Positions 17,133 to 24,444 of a DNA stretch of 32,358 nucleotides are shown here, one piece after another. Both the position numbers and the translations under genes were made by a program. Numbering within the stretch: the stretch's first letter is position 1; each line of letters begins with the position of its first letter. The notes under the pieces are model-generated. The model was not told the origin of the DNA, ran no database searches, and saw only the letters and a program-made list of their open reading frames with translations. The DNA comes from Akkermansiaceae bacterium. Lineage in GTDB: Bacteria; Verrucomicrobiota; Verrucomicrobiia; Verrucomicrobiales; Akkermansiaceae. The stretch spans positions 1 through 32,358 of the forward strand of contig CAIKDP010000306.1 in NCBI GenBank assembly GCA_903826205.1, given 5' to 3'.

Positions 17133-18295
17133 GGCGCGGTGACGGGTTGGGCACGCCGGGCAAAGCGGGTGAGGTGATAGATGAATTGGAACAGCAGGCC
17201 GAGGGTCATGACCGCGCAGGCGACGTATGTGGCATGGCCGCCCGGGTTGCGGACCACCTGCAGCACGGTGCCGCTGTTGTCGGGTTCGAAGCCGGATTGG
17301 TAATAGGTGTCGCCCTGATAGCGCAGCGGGTGGTTCATGTAGATTTTCACCTGGCGCGTCTCGTTGTGGGTGGGGTCGGTTAGGGTCACCTTGCTGGAAA
17401 AGTCTTTCGGGGTCTGGGTACCGGGGTAGGTTTCGTGGGTAAAATCAATGAGCGAGAGGCTGTAGGGTTTGTAGTAGCGTGCGGCGCGCAGTTGCAGGCT
17501 CCAGCGGCGGCCATCCACCTCGATGTCCTGGGGGGCGGCCATGGCGGCGGAAACCAGCCAGGTGCCGAGGGATTTGCCGTCCTTGTTAGGAAGGATTTCC
17601 AGCACGGCGCTCATCACGTCGTGGTCGTCGGTTTTGGTGGCGCGCGGCATGGATTTGATAGAGATTCTGGCGCCGGCGCCGTTGCTGGAGGCGGCGGCGT
17701 TGCCGCTTTCCTGGGTGACCATCTTCAAATCCGAGTTTCGGAAAAACCCCTTGATGACCATCTTGAAGGGCAGTGACTCATGGGTGAGGGTGCCGCCATC
17801 GGCGAGGCGCGCGCCCGGCACGGTGGTCACTTGGTCGCCGTCCTGCGCGTTGAGTTCGGTGACGGCGAGTTCCATGCGGTCACTGTCTTCCGAGTAGTTT
17901 TTGGTTTCGCCTTCCTTGAGGCGCATGTAGCTGGAAACGGAAAACAGATCGGTGGCCAGACCGCCGGCGAGCATGATGATGAGGCCGAGGTGGATGAGTT
18001 GGATACCGAGCTTGCGCCAGGTCCAGGAGAAGCGGCGGATGTGGGCGGCGATCAGATTGACCAACAACACCGCACCGATCAGGTGGCCGCCGGGGAAGAT
18101 CGGGATTTTAAAGCCATCGGGGGTGAGGGACCACTTGATGAACCAGCTTTGGAAGTATTGTTCCTGGATGTAATAGAGGCCATGGTTGACTTGCGCCAGC
18201 GTCCCCACAAACACCAGCACAAAGGCGGCCGCCAGGCAAAAGACCGTGAGTCGCAGCGAGGAGACGATTCCTAACAATCGGTTGAGGGCAGTCAT
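17129..18295 (-). CDS. resB: Cytochrome c biogenesis protein ResB/Ccs1 (system II)
   Basis: This 388-residue protein has the ResB layout: two N-terminal helices (about 10-30 and 64-85), a third (RKLGIQLIHLGLIIMLAGGLA, about 94-114), a large periplasmic domain, and a final helix near 355-378. Near the end, YYQSGFEPDNSGTVLQVVRNPG resembles the conserved ResB stretch before the last helix. ResB works with CcsA to hold apocytochrome cysteines reduced and to ligate heme. It overlaps both neighbours by 4 bp (lipoprotein upstream, ccsA downstream), so the three are translationally coupled. CAACC lies 7-11 nt before the ATG. Confidence 0.92.
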   Translation of the reverse strand: MTALNRLLGIVSSLRLTVFCLAAAFVLVFVGTLAQVNHGLYYIQEQYFQSWFIKWSLTPDGFKIPIFPGGHLIGAVLLVNLIAAHIRRFSWTWRKLGIQLIHLGLIIMLAGGLATDLFSVSSYMRLKEGETKNYSEDSDRMELAVTELNAQDGDQVTTVPGARLADGGTLTHESLPFKMVIKGFFRNSDLKMVTQESGNAAASSNGAGARISIKSMPRATKTDDHDVMSAVLEILPNKDGKSLGTWLVSAAMAAPQDIEVDGRRWSLQLRAARYYKPYSLSLIDFTHETYPGTQTPKDFSSKVTLTDPTHNETRQVKIYMNHPLRYQGDTYYQSGFEPDNSGTVLQVVRNPGGHATYVACAVMTLGLLFQFIYHLTRFARRAQPVTAP

Positions 18296-19509
18296 TTCTC
18301 AGGTTGGGTGAACCGGACCGACTCGAGGAAAGCGGTGAACTTGGCCTTTTCCGCGCCCACCAGCGCATCCGGTCCGGTGAATTTGAAAAACCAGGTCTCC
18401 GTGCCATGGCTGGTCCAGCCGGCGCTGAGACGGGTTTCGGCGCCGGTGACATCGATGAGTTGGATGGTTTTGGTGCCGGCGCTGAGCTTGGTGACCAGCG
18501 GGGTCAGGCCGGCCTGGTCCACGACGGGCAGGCCCACTTGTTGGCGCCAGCGGTTGACGTTGTCCAGATCGCTGCCGACGCTGCCGGGAAAATGGGTGAT
18601 GGCCAGTTCTCCCTTGGCACCATCCGCGCCAGCCATGTTGAAGGTGGCGTAACGCATGGCGCTCGCGGCGGGTGCCAGCACCCAACCGTCCGGAACTTGC
18701 CAGGTGAGGCTGCCATCCCCGGCTGCGGCCGGCGCAGCCGCAGGAGTGGCCGCGGGGGGCGCAGGCGCCGGAGTGGCGGGAGTGGCGGGGGCGGCGGGGG
18801 CGGCGGGCGGCGAGGCGGGGGCTGCAGCTGTGTCCAGCGGCTTCACGGTTTGGACCCACTTGATGAAGTTGTCTTTTTCGGTGGCGATAAGGGCGGCGTT
18901 GCCGCGCATTTTGAAGAACCAGGCGTTGTCTGCGTTGTCGGCGATGGCGCCGATCATGCGTCCATCCTTGGCGGCATCCCCCCCGGCGACCAGGCCTTCG
19001 ATGTCCACGGCGAGGGCCTCACCAAAGGACGACTTGATGGTGAGGGCGGATTGTTTGAGCGCGGCTTCGTCGAGCGGTGGCTGGGCGAGTTGATCGCGCC
19101 AACGGTTGACGTTGGCGAGGGTGCTGCCCGGTGCCCGGCGCAGGATGGTAAAGGACACATCTGCGGTGGCTCCGCCTTCCCCTTCAATCCGGTAGCTGGC
19201 CAGACGCATGGGCGAAAGCGCCTGTTTTTTCCAATGCGCGGGCGGGCTGTCGGCAAATTGCGGGCTGGCGACGGCGGCGGTGCCGGCTGCCGCCAATTGC
19301 TCGGCGGTGAGTCCGGCGTGTGGGTCGGCTCCGCCGGCACCTGGCATCGTGGTGCCTGGCGTCATGCCGGCATGCGGGTCGGCGGCGGGGGCTTGTGCGG
19401 TGGCGGGGGTGGATTCCTTGGCGACGCGTTGCACCTTGATTTCCCGGTCCTGCTTGCAGGCGGCGGCGGACAAGAGCAGGACTCCCAGATAAAGAGGGGT
19501 TAGTTTCAT
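18292..19509 (-). CDS. Lipoprotein with two homologous domains, coupled to cytochrome maturation genes
   Basis: This is a 405-residue protein with a lipobox ending at Cys18 (LLSAAAC). A linker repeats ADPHAG(M/L)T, a His/Met-containing motif. Two domains of about 130 residues follow (near 90-228 and 270-402), joined by a Pro/Ala-rich linker. Each has an AxYxxxG-like strand, a NVNRWRxQ(L/V) helix, a strand ending in VDIEG or IDVTG, and a closing WFFK(M/F) strand plus xxEKxxFxxxxxSV(K/R). They are clearly an internal duplication. I recognise no named family for the domain. The 4-bp overlap with resB suggests a role in the maturation or delivery of cytochromes. Confidence 0.8.
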   Translation of the reverse strand: MKLTPLYLGVLLLSAAACKQDREIKVQRVAKESTPATAQAPAADPHAGMTPGTTMPGAGGADPHAGLTAEQLAAAGTAAVASPQFADSPPAHWKKQALSPMRLASYRIEGEGGATADVSFTILRRAPGSTLANVNRWRDQLAQPPLDEAALKQSALTIKSSFGEALAVDIEGLVAGGDAAKDGRMIGAIADNADNAWFFKMRGNAALIATEKDNFIKWVQTVKPLDTAAAPASPPAAPAAPATPATPAPAPPAATPAAAPAAAGDGSLTWQVPDGWVLAPAASAMRYATFNMAGADGAKGELAITHFPGSVGSDLDNVNRWRQQVGLPVVDQAGLTPLVTKLSAGTKTIQLIDVTGAETRLSAGWTSHGTETWFFKFTGPDALVGAEKAKFTAFLESVRFTQPEK

Positions 19510-19522
19510 GGGCGATGGGGGT

Positions 19523-19565
19523 GGCGGGAAGGTTGACGCTGAGCGGCGGGAAGGTTGACGCTGAG
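19523..19565. repeat. Tandem 22-nt repeat upstream of the lipoprotein gene
   Basis: GGCGGGAAGGTTGACGCTGA plus G occurs at 19523-19543 and again at 19545-19565, one base apart. On the coding strand it lies in the first 60 nt upstream of the lipoprotein start, so it is in the promoter or leader. Confidence 0.8.
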
Positions 19566-19650
19566 CTCGCGCCAGTCAATGCCTAAGCCTGAAAATGCGA
19601 ATGATTTTTCCGCAATAGAGTGAAAGTGAGCAAAAAAGGGAGCTGTTGCT

Positions 19651-19741
19651 CGTAGGCGCATTCGTGAGAATGCGTCTTGATGATGGAACGTCCGTGAGCC
19701 GTCGGGCATAGCCCACCCGCGCTGTCACCAGCGCGCCTACG
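19651..19741. repeat. REPIN-like element, copy 1 (91 bp, two inverted REPs with GTAG)
   Basis: The ends are CGTAGGCGC and GCGCCTACG, a 9-bp terminal inverted repeat. Just inside each end, directly after GTAG, lies a hairpin. The left one is CGCATTC-GTGA-GAATGCG; the right one, read inward, is CGCGCTG-GTGA-CAGCGCG. GTAG beside a short palindrome is the mark of REP sequences moved by RAYT transposases, and two REPs in inverted orientation form a REPIN. It starts 7 bp after the stop of the seven-heme cytochrome gene. The same element, inverted, is at 26728-26818. Confidence 0.8.
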
Positions 19742-19747
19742 GGATGC

Positions 19748-21247
19748 CTATTCCTGTGTCTGGCCGTTGTGGCACTCGTTGCACGAAGGTTCGGTGTTTT
19801 CCGAATCGATATGGAAAAACGGCACGCCGGTCGGGGTGACCTTTTCCAGATCCTTGCCAGCCCCTTGGGCGACAATGATGTGGCAGGCGGTGCAATCGCT
19901 ACCTTTGATGGAGGTCTTGCCATCGCTGGCGAGGTGTTTGCCATCGTGGCAGCGGAAGCATCCGTTGGAGTCCTTGTGGCCGATGTGGTCCGGGTGAATG
20001 CGCCAGTCCACTTTCATTTCGGGGAAGAAATTCGCCTTGTAAATCGCCTTGGCTTCGCTGACCAGGGAGTCCACCCGCTTGTCATCGGGGTACTCGGTAC
20101 GCAGGAAACTCTCGATCTTTTGGTTGGCCTCCTCACGGGTGGCGTAGGGCTGGACCAAGGCCTTGACCACCTTGGCCTTGGCCCAGGGCATGGCTGGATC
20201 GATGCGCCCAAAAGCCATCGATTGGTCGACCGCGGCATTGGGCGTGAGGTATTTGTGGGACGGGCGGTTATGGCAATCCATGCAATCCATCGAGCGGATC
20301 GGATACTTGGATATATCATCCTTGAAGTCCTCGCTGCGGTATTCGGTGACCTTGCCGTTGGCGTCGGTCACGCGCACCCACGGGATTTTCAGCCGTCCCT
20401 CGTCGGTGGCGATGAACTCGACTTTGTTGGAAACATTCATGTGCGAGTGGATGCCCGCCACCGGGCCATGCACCGGATCACTGCCGCCCACCTTGAGCAC
20501 CATTTGCACGGTGAAGGGCGTGTTCGTCTCGTCGGAGAGGAAATGACGGTAGGTCTTTTGCAGGTCCCCCGTGTGCTTTTGCGACCAATGGCACGATTGG
20601 CAGGTCTCTTGCGCCGGACGCTGGTTGACGTTGTGAAGGAGAATGGGCCGGTTGAAGTCACCCATTATGGTATGATAGAGCTGGCGCATGCCGCTGACCT
20701 TGGTGCGGATGTAGGCCCCGGCGCCCGGGCCCACATGGCAGGCCACACAGGCAACCCTGGCGTGGGCCGAATGCTGATAGGCCTTGAACTGCGGCTCCAT
20801 CGAGGTATGGCAGACCTCGCCGCAGAACGAATTGGTCTCGGTCATGTGATAGGTCTGGTAGCTGCCCAGCGCGCTGAGAAACAAGAAGGCGAAGCTGCCG
20901 CCGACAAAGCCAACCAGCAGACGGCGGTCGCGTTGGCGTGCCAGATTGACATGGAGGACGAAGTTGGAGGCCATTTCGGGATGGCCCTTGGGAATGCGGC
21001 GGGTTTCCAGAATGTAGCCTAACAACACCATGGCCAAACCGGCCAGCAGGAACGTCGGTGCCACCACGTAGGCGAGAATGCCCATGTACGGGTTGGCGTG
21101 GGTCGCAAAAATGTCCACTGAAAACAACAACATGAAGGCCAGGAACGCGCCGGCGGCGAGCACCAAGCCGGACAAGCTGAGCCAGTTGCGCAGGCGGCTC
21201 AGGCGGGTAGGCAGAGGGGTGGGGAGGGTGGGAATTTCTTCACTCAT
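19748..21247 (-). CDS. Seven-heme NapC/NirT-type inner-membrane cytochrome c (ImcH-like)
   Basis: The 499-residue protein has three membrane helices (about 24-44, 58-80, 110-129) and then a large periplasmic domain with seven heme motifs: CGEVCH (142-147, a CX3CH form), CVACH (167-171), CQSCH (216-220), CMDCH (322-326), CFRCH (430-434), CTACH (452-456) and CNECH (489-493). FCGxxCHxxMEPxxxAYxxSxHARVxCxxCHxGPGA is the start of a NapC/NirT domain. Three helices, seven hemes and about 500 residues fit ImcH of Geobacter, a menaquinol-oxidising cytochrome used for high-potential extracellular acceptors. The ImcH comparison is from memory. The gene has its own upstream region after a terminator, so it is probably a separate transcript. 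Confidence 0.88.
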   Translation of the reverse strand: MSEEIPTLPTPLPTRLSRLRNWLSLSGLVLAAGAFLAFMLLFSVDIFATHANPYMGILAYVVAPTFLLAGLAMVLLGYILETRRIPKGHPEMASNFVLHVNLARQRDRRLLVGFVGGSFAFLFLSALGSYQTYHMTETNSFCGEVCHTSMEPQFKAYQHSAHARVACVACHVGPGAGAYIRTKVSGMRQLYHTIMGDFNRPILLHNVNQRPAQETCQSCHWSQKHTGDLQKTYRHFLSDETNTPFTVQMVLKVGGSDPVHGPVAGIHSHMNVSNKVEFIATDEGRLKIPWVRVTDANGKVTEYRSEDFKDDISKYPIRSMDCMDCHNRPSHKYLTPNAAVDQSMAFGRIDPAMPWAKAKVVKALVQPYATREEANQKIESFLRTEYPDDKRVDSLVSEAKAIYKANFFPEMKVDWRIHPDHIGHKDSNGCFRCHDGKHLASDGKTSIKGSDCTACHIIVAQGAGKDLEKVTPTGVPFFHIDSENTEPSCNECHNGQTQE

Positions 21248-21291
21248 GGGGTGGGTTTGATTTGGTTGGGGTGGGTTGGCGGCGGGGTTTT

Positions 21292-21312
21292 GTCACACAT
21301 GGGCATGGTGAC
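21292..21312. promoter_or_regulatory. Imperfect inverted repeat GTCAC-N11-GTGAC upstream of the ImcH-like gene
   Basis: GTCACaCATG and CATGgTGAC face each other 45-65 bp upstream of the ATG at 21247. The arms pair over nine positions with one unpaired base. It is at a likely operator distance, but the protein that might bind it is unknown. Confidence 0.35.
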
Positions 21313-21335
21313 GCAACGATGTTTTTTGGGAGATT

Positions 21336-21355
21336 CAGGAGCCGGCAGGCTCCTG
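21336..21355. repeat. Perfect 8-bp-stem hairpin CAGGAGCC-GGCA-GGCTCCTG
   Basis: A perfect palindromic hairpin with a four-base loop lies between the terminator at 21784 and the ImcH-like gene. No U-run follows on either strand, so it is not a classical terminator. It resembles a single REP-type palindrome, but the flanking base group is GTC rather than GTAG. Confidence 0.6.
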
Positions 21356-21410
21356 ACAGCTTTCGTCTAGGAAGTCAGGGGGCTTGAATGGAAACAGGGG
21401 GACGAAGATG

Positions 21411-21717
21411 ACCACGGATGAAGAGGATTACACGGATTGCACGGATTAAGAATTTAGGGTGGGGTGAATTGGAGTGTTGGGATAGCTCGTGCGGAAGAGA
21501 CCACTGATAAAGACTGAGAAGACTGATTTCACTGATTGAAGATTTCTTCTCAGTGTGCTCAGTGGCAATCAGTGGCCTCAGTGGCCTCAGTGGCCTCAGT
21601 GGCCTCAGTGGCCTCAGTGGCTTCTGCTCCCGATCCACCCCACCAAGTCACGCTTCCACCCCATCCCAAGTCTTCCTCTTCAATCCGTGTAATCCGTGTA
21701 ATCCGTGTAATCCGTGG
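21411..21717. repeat. Nested array of 9-nt repeats (ATCCGTG and TCAGTGG families) in inverted arms
   Basis: The left outer arm (21411-21450) has CCACGGAT, ACACGGATT and GCACGGATT. The right outer arm (21682-21717) has AATCCGTGT three times and AATCCGTGG, in the opposite orientation. Inside, 21509-21540 has ACTGAT-type units and 21549-21623 has CAGTG-type units, including five perfect CAGTGGCCT copies at 21570-21614, again facing each other. All units fit one 9-nt consensus, NNTC(A/C)GTG(G/T). No open reading frame is credible. The block sits between two cytochrome genes. Confidence 0.85.
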
Positions 21718-21783
21718 TTTCCATCTCTCTGTCAGCATTTCACGCTCGGCTTGCGGGCAACGGCATTCAAATGGTTAGCAAAA

Positions 21784-21811
21784 GGCGGGGGTTCGTTGCC
21801 GAACCCCCGCC
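21784..21811 (-). terminator. Rho-independent terminator after the MtrA/MtrB/monoheme operon
   Basis: On the minus strand a perfect 12-bp GC-rich stem (GGCGGGGGTTCG paired with CGAACCCCCGCC) closes a GCAA tetraloop and is followed by TTTT. It lies about 35 bp after the stop of the monoheme cytochrome gene. It is the clearest terminator in the window. Confidence 0.88.
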
Positions 21812-21845
21812 AAGGATGCTTGCGGCTAATGGCCGCGACGACTGC

Positions 21846-22163
21846 TTATTTCTTGAAGGCGCGGACGTATTTGACCTGATCGGCGGCTTCTTCCGCGGTG
21901 ATCTTGTCCTTGTAGCCCTTCATCTTTTCCTTGCCTTCAAGGATCACCTTGAGGGCTTCGGCATCGGTGAACGACTCTTGCGCCTTGGCGTCGGTGTAGT
22001 CTTTGACCTTGTTCTTTTTGCCCATGGTGGTCTCGCCCTTGCCATCCTTGCCGTGGCAGGAGGCACAGTTCTTGGCGTAAACCTCAGCGGCATCACCGAA
22101 GGCCGCCGGAGCGGCAATCAGCATGGCGGCCGAGAGCATGGTGGCTTGCAGTTTCCAGTTCAT
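21846..22163 (-). CDS. Small periplasmic monoheme cytochrome c (class I), last gene of the porin-cytochrome operon
   Basis: This 105-residue protein has a signal peptide (cleavage near AFG-DA) and one CASCH motif followed by GKDGKGETTMGKK. MKGYKDKI provides the likely axial Met, and a C-terminal amphipathic helix closes the fold. It is a paralogue of the cytochrome at 10881-11198. It starts 46 bp after the barrel gene and ends at a strong terminator, so it belongs to the MtrA-like/MtrB-like transcript. It probably carries electrons across the periplasm between an inner-membrane quinol module and the outer-membrane conduit (inference). Confidence 0.9.
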   Translation of the reverse strand: MNWKLQATMLSAAMLIAAPAAFGDAAEVYAKNCASCHGKDGKGETTMGKKNKVKDYTDAKAQESFTDAEALKVILEGKEKMKGYKDKITAEEAADQVKYVRAFKK

Positions 22164-22209
22164 AGTCGTGGTGGTTTGGTTTGAATTAACTTCCTGTCAA
22201 CCTATCACA

Positions 22210-24405
22210 TCAGAAACGGATTTGCAAACCCGTCGAGAGCATGTGGGCGGAGAAGTCGTTGTAACCTCCGGTCTGATCGGGCATCGGGTCGGTGTTGCTG
22301 GTGATCCAGCCGTAGCGCAGGTTCCAGATCATGTTGGCCGTGATCGCCCGGGTGAGGGTCAGGCTGACACTGAACTCTTCCGTGTTCAAGCCGTAGCCCA
22401 TGGACGCCGGTGCGGCACCATAGTTGCTGGCTCCGAAGTAGGTCACGCTACCGGTGAGGTCGGTCTTGTCGTCAATCGCATAGCCGGCGGTGATGCTACC
22501 GGAGAAGTAGTCATTATCCGAATCGACGATGCCAGTGAAGCCAGTGTCGGTTTGCGACCAGATGTAACTGGCAGTGCCTTGCACATAGAGTCGGGCCATG
22601 GGGCTCCAAGTGACGCTTTCGCTCACAATGTGCGAGATGGTGTTGCCGCTTTCGATTTGACCCAGGATGGAGGCCGCGTTGTTGGCAGGGCTGAGTGTCG
22701 CGGTGACGGCGGGAGTGCCGTTGGAACCGGTCCAGGTGATGCCACGATTGTCATATTGGAGTTGGGTATAGTCGTAGCGGGTGACCAGGGACAGGTTGCT
22801 GCATGGACGCCAGGTCATGCGCAGGTTGACGTCGTCAAGGGTGGTGTCATGTTCGACCATGACCGGACGCAGGGTCTGGGAGCCGCCGACGTAATTGACA
22901 GCGGAGTGGTTGAACCCTTGGTCGCGCTGGGTGTGCAATCCTTGGAGGGCGAAGCTCAGGCCGCTCATCGGATACCAATTGGCACCGAGGGAGTATTCCT
23001 GTTCATCAATGGCAACCTCGCTGTTTCTCCAGTCTGGGAAGGCCGGGTCGAGGTTCTGGAGCAGGATGCTTTCTTCTTCGCGTGCCCATTGGGCTCTTGC
23101 GTAGAGCACCATGTTTTCAATTCCGTTGTAGCGGATATCGATGGCACCCGTGGTGGCATCCTTTTCACTGTCCGTTCCGTAAATCGGGAACGTCGAGGTG
23201 GCCGCAGTGGCAGGAACAGTGGGGATGGCCAGGGTGTACGAATTGATCAGGTTCCAGCCGCTCTGGTTCTCATGCTCGTAGCGCAACGACGGGGTGACTG
23301 TCAGATCGGGCATCGGAACCCACATCACGTTGAGGTTGCCGATGAGTTGCTCGACTTGGGCGCCGCCCTGCATGTTCTTGTAGAAGGCATCGCCGCCGCG
23401 GCTGCTCTTGTAGATCGCGTAGGGGTAGTCGAAACTGCGGGTGCCGCCCGTGGTGTCGGTGTCGATCGAGTTGTAGGCGAAGCCGGCGGTGAGCCACAAC
23501 GTGTCACTGAAACGTGTCACACTGTGGATGTTACCTGCGAACAGGTCCATGGTGTAATCGTCCGTTTGCGTGGCGGTGCGGAAGGAGTTGCCACGCTGGG
23601 TACTGGTGGGAAGGAGGTTGGTGTCATAACCGCGGGTGTTGACGCGCGAGTTGGTGTAACTGGCGTGCTCATAGGTCAGGCCGAGGCCCAGGTCGGTGTT
23701 GCCGAGGGTGTGTTCGACGTCGAGTTCGAAGGTGTCACTCTTCTCATCGATGTCCCACAAGGCCGGCATCACCTTGAAGGTGTTGGCGATGTTGGAAGGG
23801 ATGCCTTCACCCCAGGCGAGCGAATCCTTCTGGCCATTGCGGAAGGCGTGTTTGTAGGAGAAGGTGACTTCCGGCATTTTTTCCATGCGCAGACCCGCTT
23901 CGAAGGTGATTTCACCGCGATCCAAGGTCAAATCGTCGCCCCATGTGGGAACGCTGTATTGATTGCCGGGGTAATAACCGCCACTGCCGTCAGACCAGGT
24001 GCGGAACTGTTTGTAACCGGCCTTGAGGTAACCCACGTCGGCTTTTTCGAGGTTGATGTTGACCTCGTAGTCTTCCAGCCCTGGCAGGGCGTGACCGTCG
24101 ATGCTCAGCGTCGTGGATTTGTCGATCGCCTGGGAGTACTGCAGCGAATCGATGCCGCCGTAGAAGTCTCCATTGGTCCGGGTGCGGCTCCGCATGCCGG
24201 CGTCATCGCCACTGACAAAGGCCCCGCCGATGGTGAGGCTGATCCAGTTGGCGGCCGCGGATTCCGTAGCTGCCGCGGGTGCCGCGGGAGTACCGGCCTG
24301 GGCGGAGGCGAGGGTAAGCCCCACCGCCGGAGCGGCAAGGGCGAGACGGAACGAACGCAGTGTCCTGGATTGTCCCATGAATTTTGAAAAACGAATCGGT
24401 TTCAT
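22210..24405 (-). CDS. MtrB/PioB-like outer-membrane beta-barrel of a porin-cytochrome conduit
   Basis: The 731-residue protein has an N-terminal signal (hydrophobic RLALAAPAVGLTLASAQA, ending about residue 38). The rest is alternating polar/aromatic beta-strands ending in LQIRF, the C-terminal aromatic residue used for outer-membrane assembly. Length and strand pattern fit the MtrB/PioB family, whose 26-28-strand barrel surrounds an MtrA-type cytochrome. The octaheme MtrA-like gene is directly upstream (39 bp), the family's usual partner. The N-terminal CXXC of Shewanella MtrB is absent; only one Cys is visible in the mature protein. ATG 24378 is an alternative start. Family assignment relies on context as well as sequence. 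Confidence 0.82.
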   Translation of the reverse strand: MKPIRFSKFMGQSRTLRSFRLALAAPAVGLTLASAQAGTPAAPAAATESAAANWISLTIGGAFVSGDDAGMRSRTRTNGDFYGGIDSLQYSQAIDKSTTLSIDGHALPGLEDYEVNINLEKADVGYLKAGYKQFRTWSDGSGGYYPGNQYSVPTWGDDLTLDRGEITFEAGLRMEKMPEVTFSYKHAFRNGQKDSLAWGEGIPSNIANTFKVMPALWDIDEKSDTFELDVEHTLGNTDLGLGLTYEHASYTNSRVNTRGYDTNLLPTSTQRGNSFRTATQTDDYTMDLFAGNIHSVTRFSDTLWLTAGFAYNSIDTDTTGGTRSFDYPYAIYKSSRGGDAFYKNMQGGAQVEQLIGNLNVMWVPMPDLTVTPSLRYEHENQSGWNLINSYTLAIPTVPATAATSTFPIYGTDSEKDATTGAIDIRYNGIENMVLYARAQWAREEESILLQNLDPAFPDWRNSEVAIDEQEYSLGANWYPMSGLSFALQGLHTQRDQGFNHSAVNYVGGSQTLRPVMVEHDTTLDDVNLRMTWRPCSNLSLVTRYDYTQLQYDNRGITWTGSNGTPAVTATLSPANNAASILGQIESGNTISHIVSESVTWSPMARLYVQGTASYIWSQTDTGFTGIVDSDNDYFSGSITAGYAIDDKTDLTGSVTYFGASNYGAAPASMGYGLNTEEFSVSLTLTRAITANMIWNLRYGWITSNTDPMPDQTGGYNDFSAHMLSTGLQIRF

Positions 24406-24444
24406 ATGTAATGACAGAATTAAGGTTGATGAATGGATTTTATA

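Noticed and set aside
21549..21717. Possible CRISPR array
   Set aside because: Units are 9 nt and directly tandem, with no spacers and no cas genes.
22123..24387. A 754-codon open frame on the plus strand opposite the barrel gene
   Set aside because: It is a shadow of the minus-strand gene caused by codon bias; its translation has no domain, signal or family pattern, whereas the minus frame has a signal peptide and a C-terminal beta-signal.
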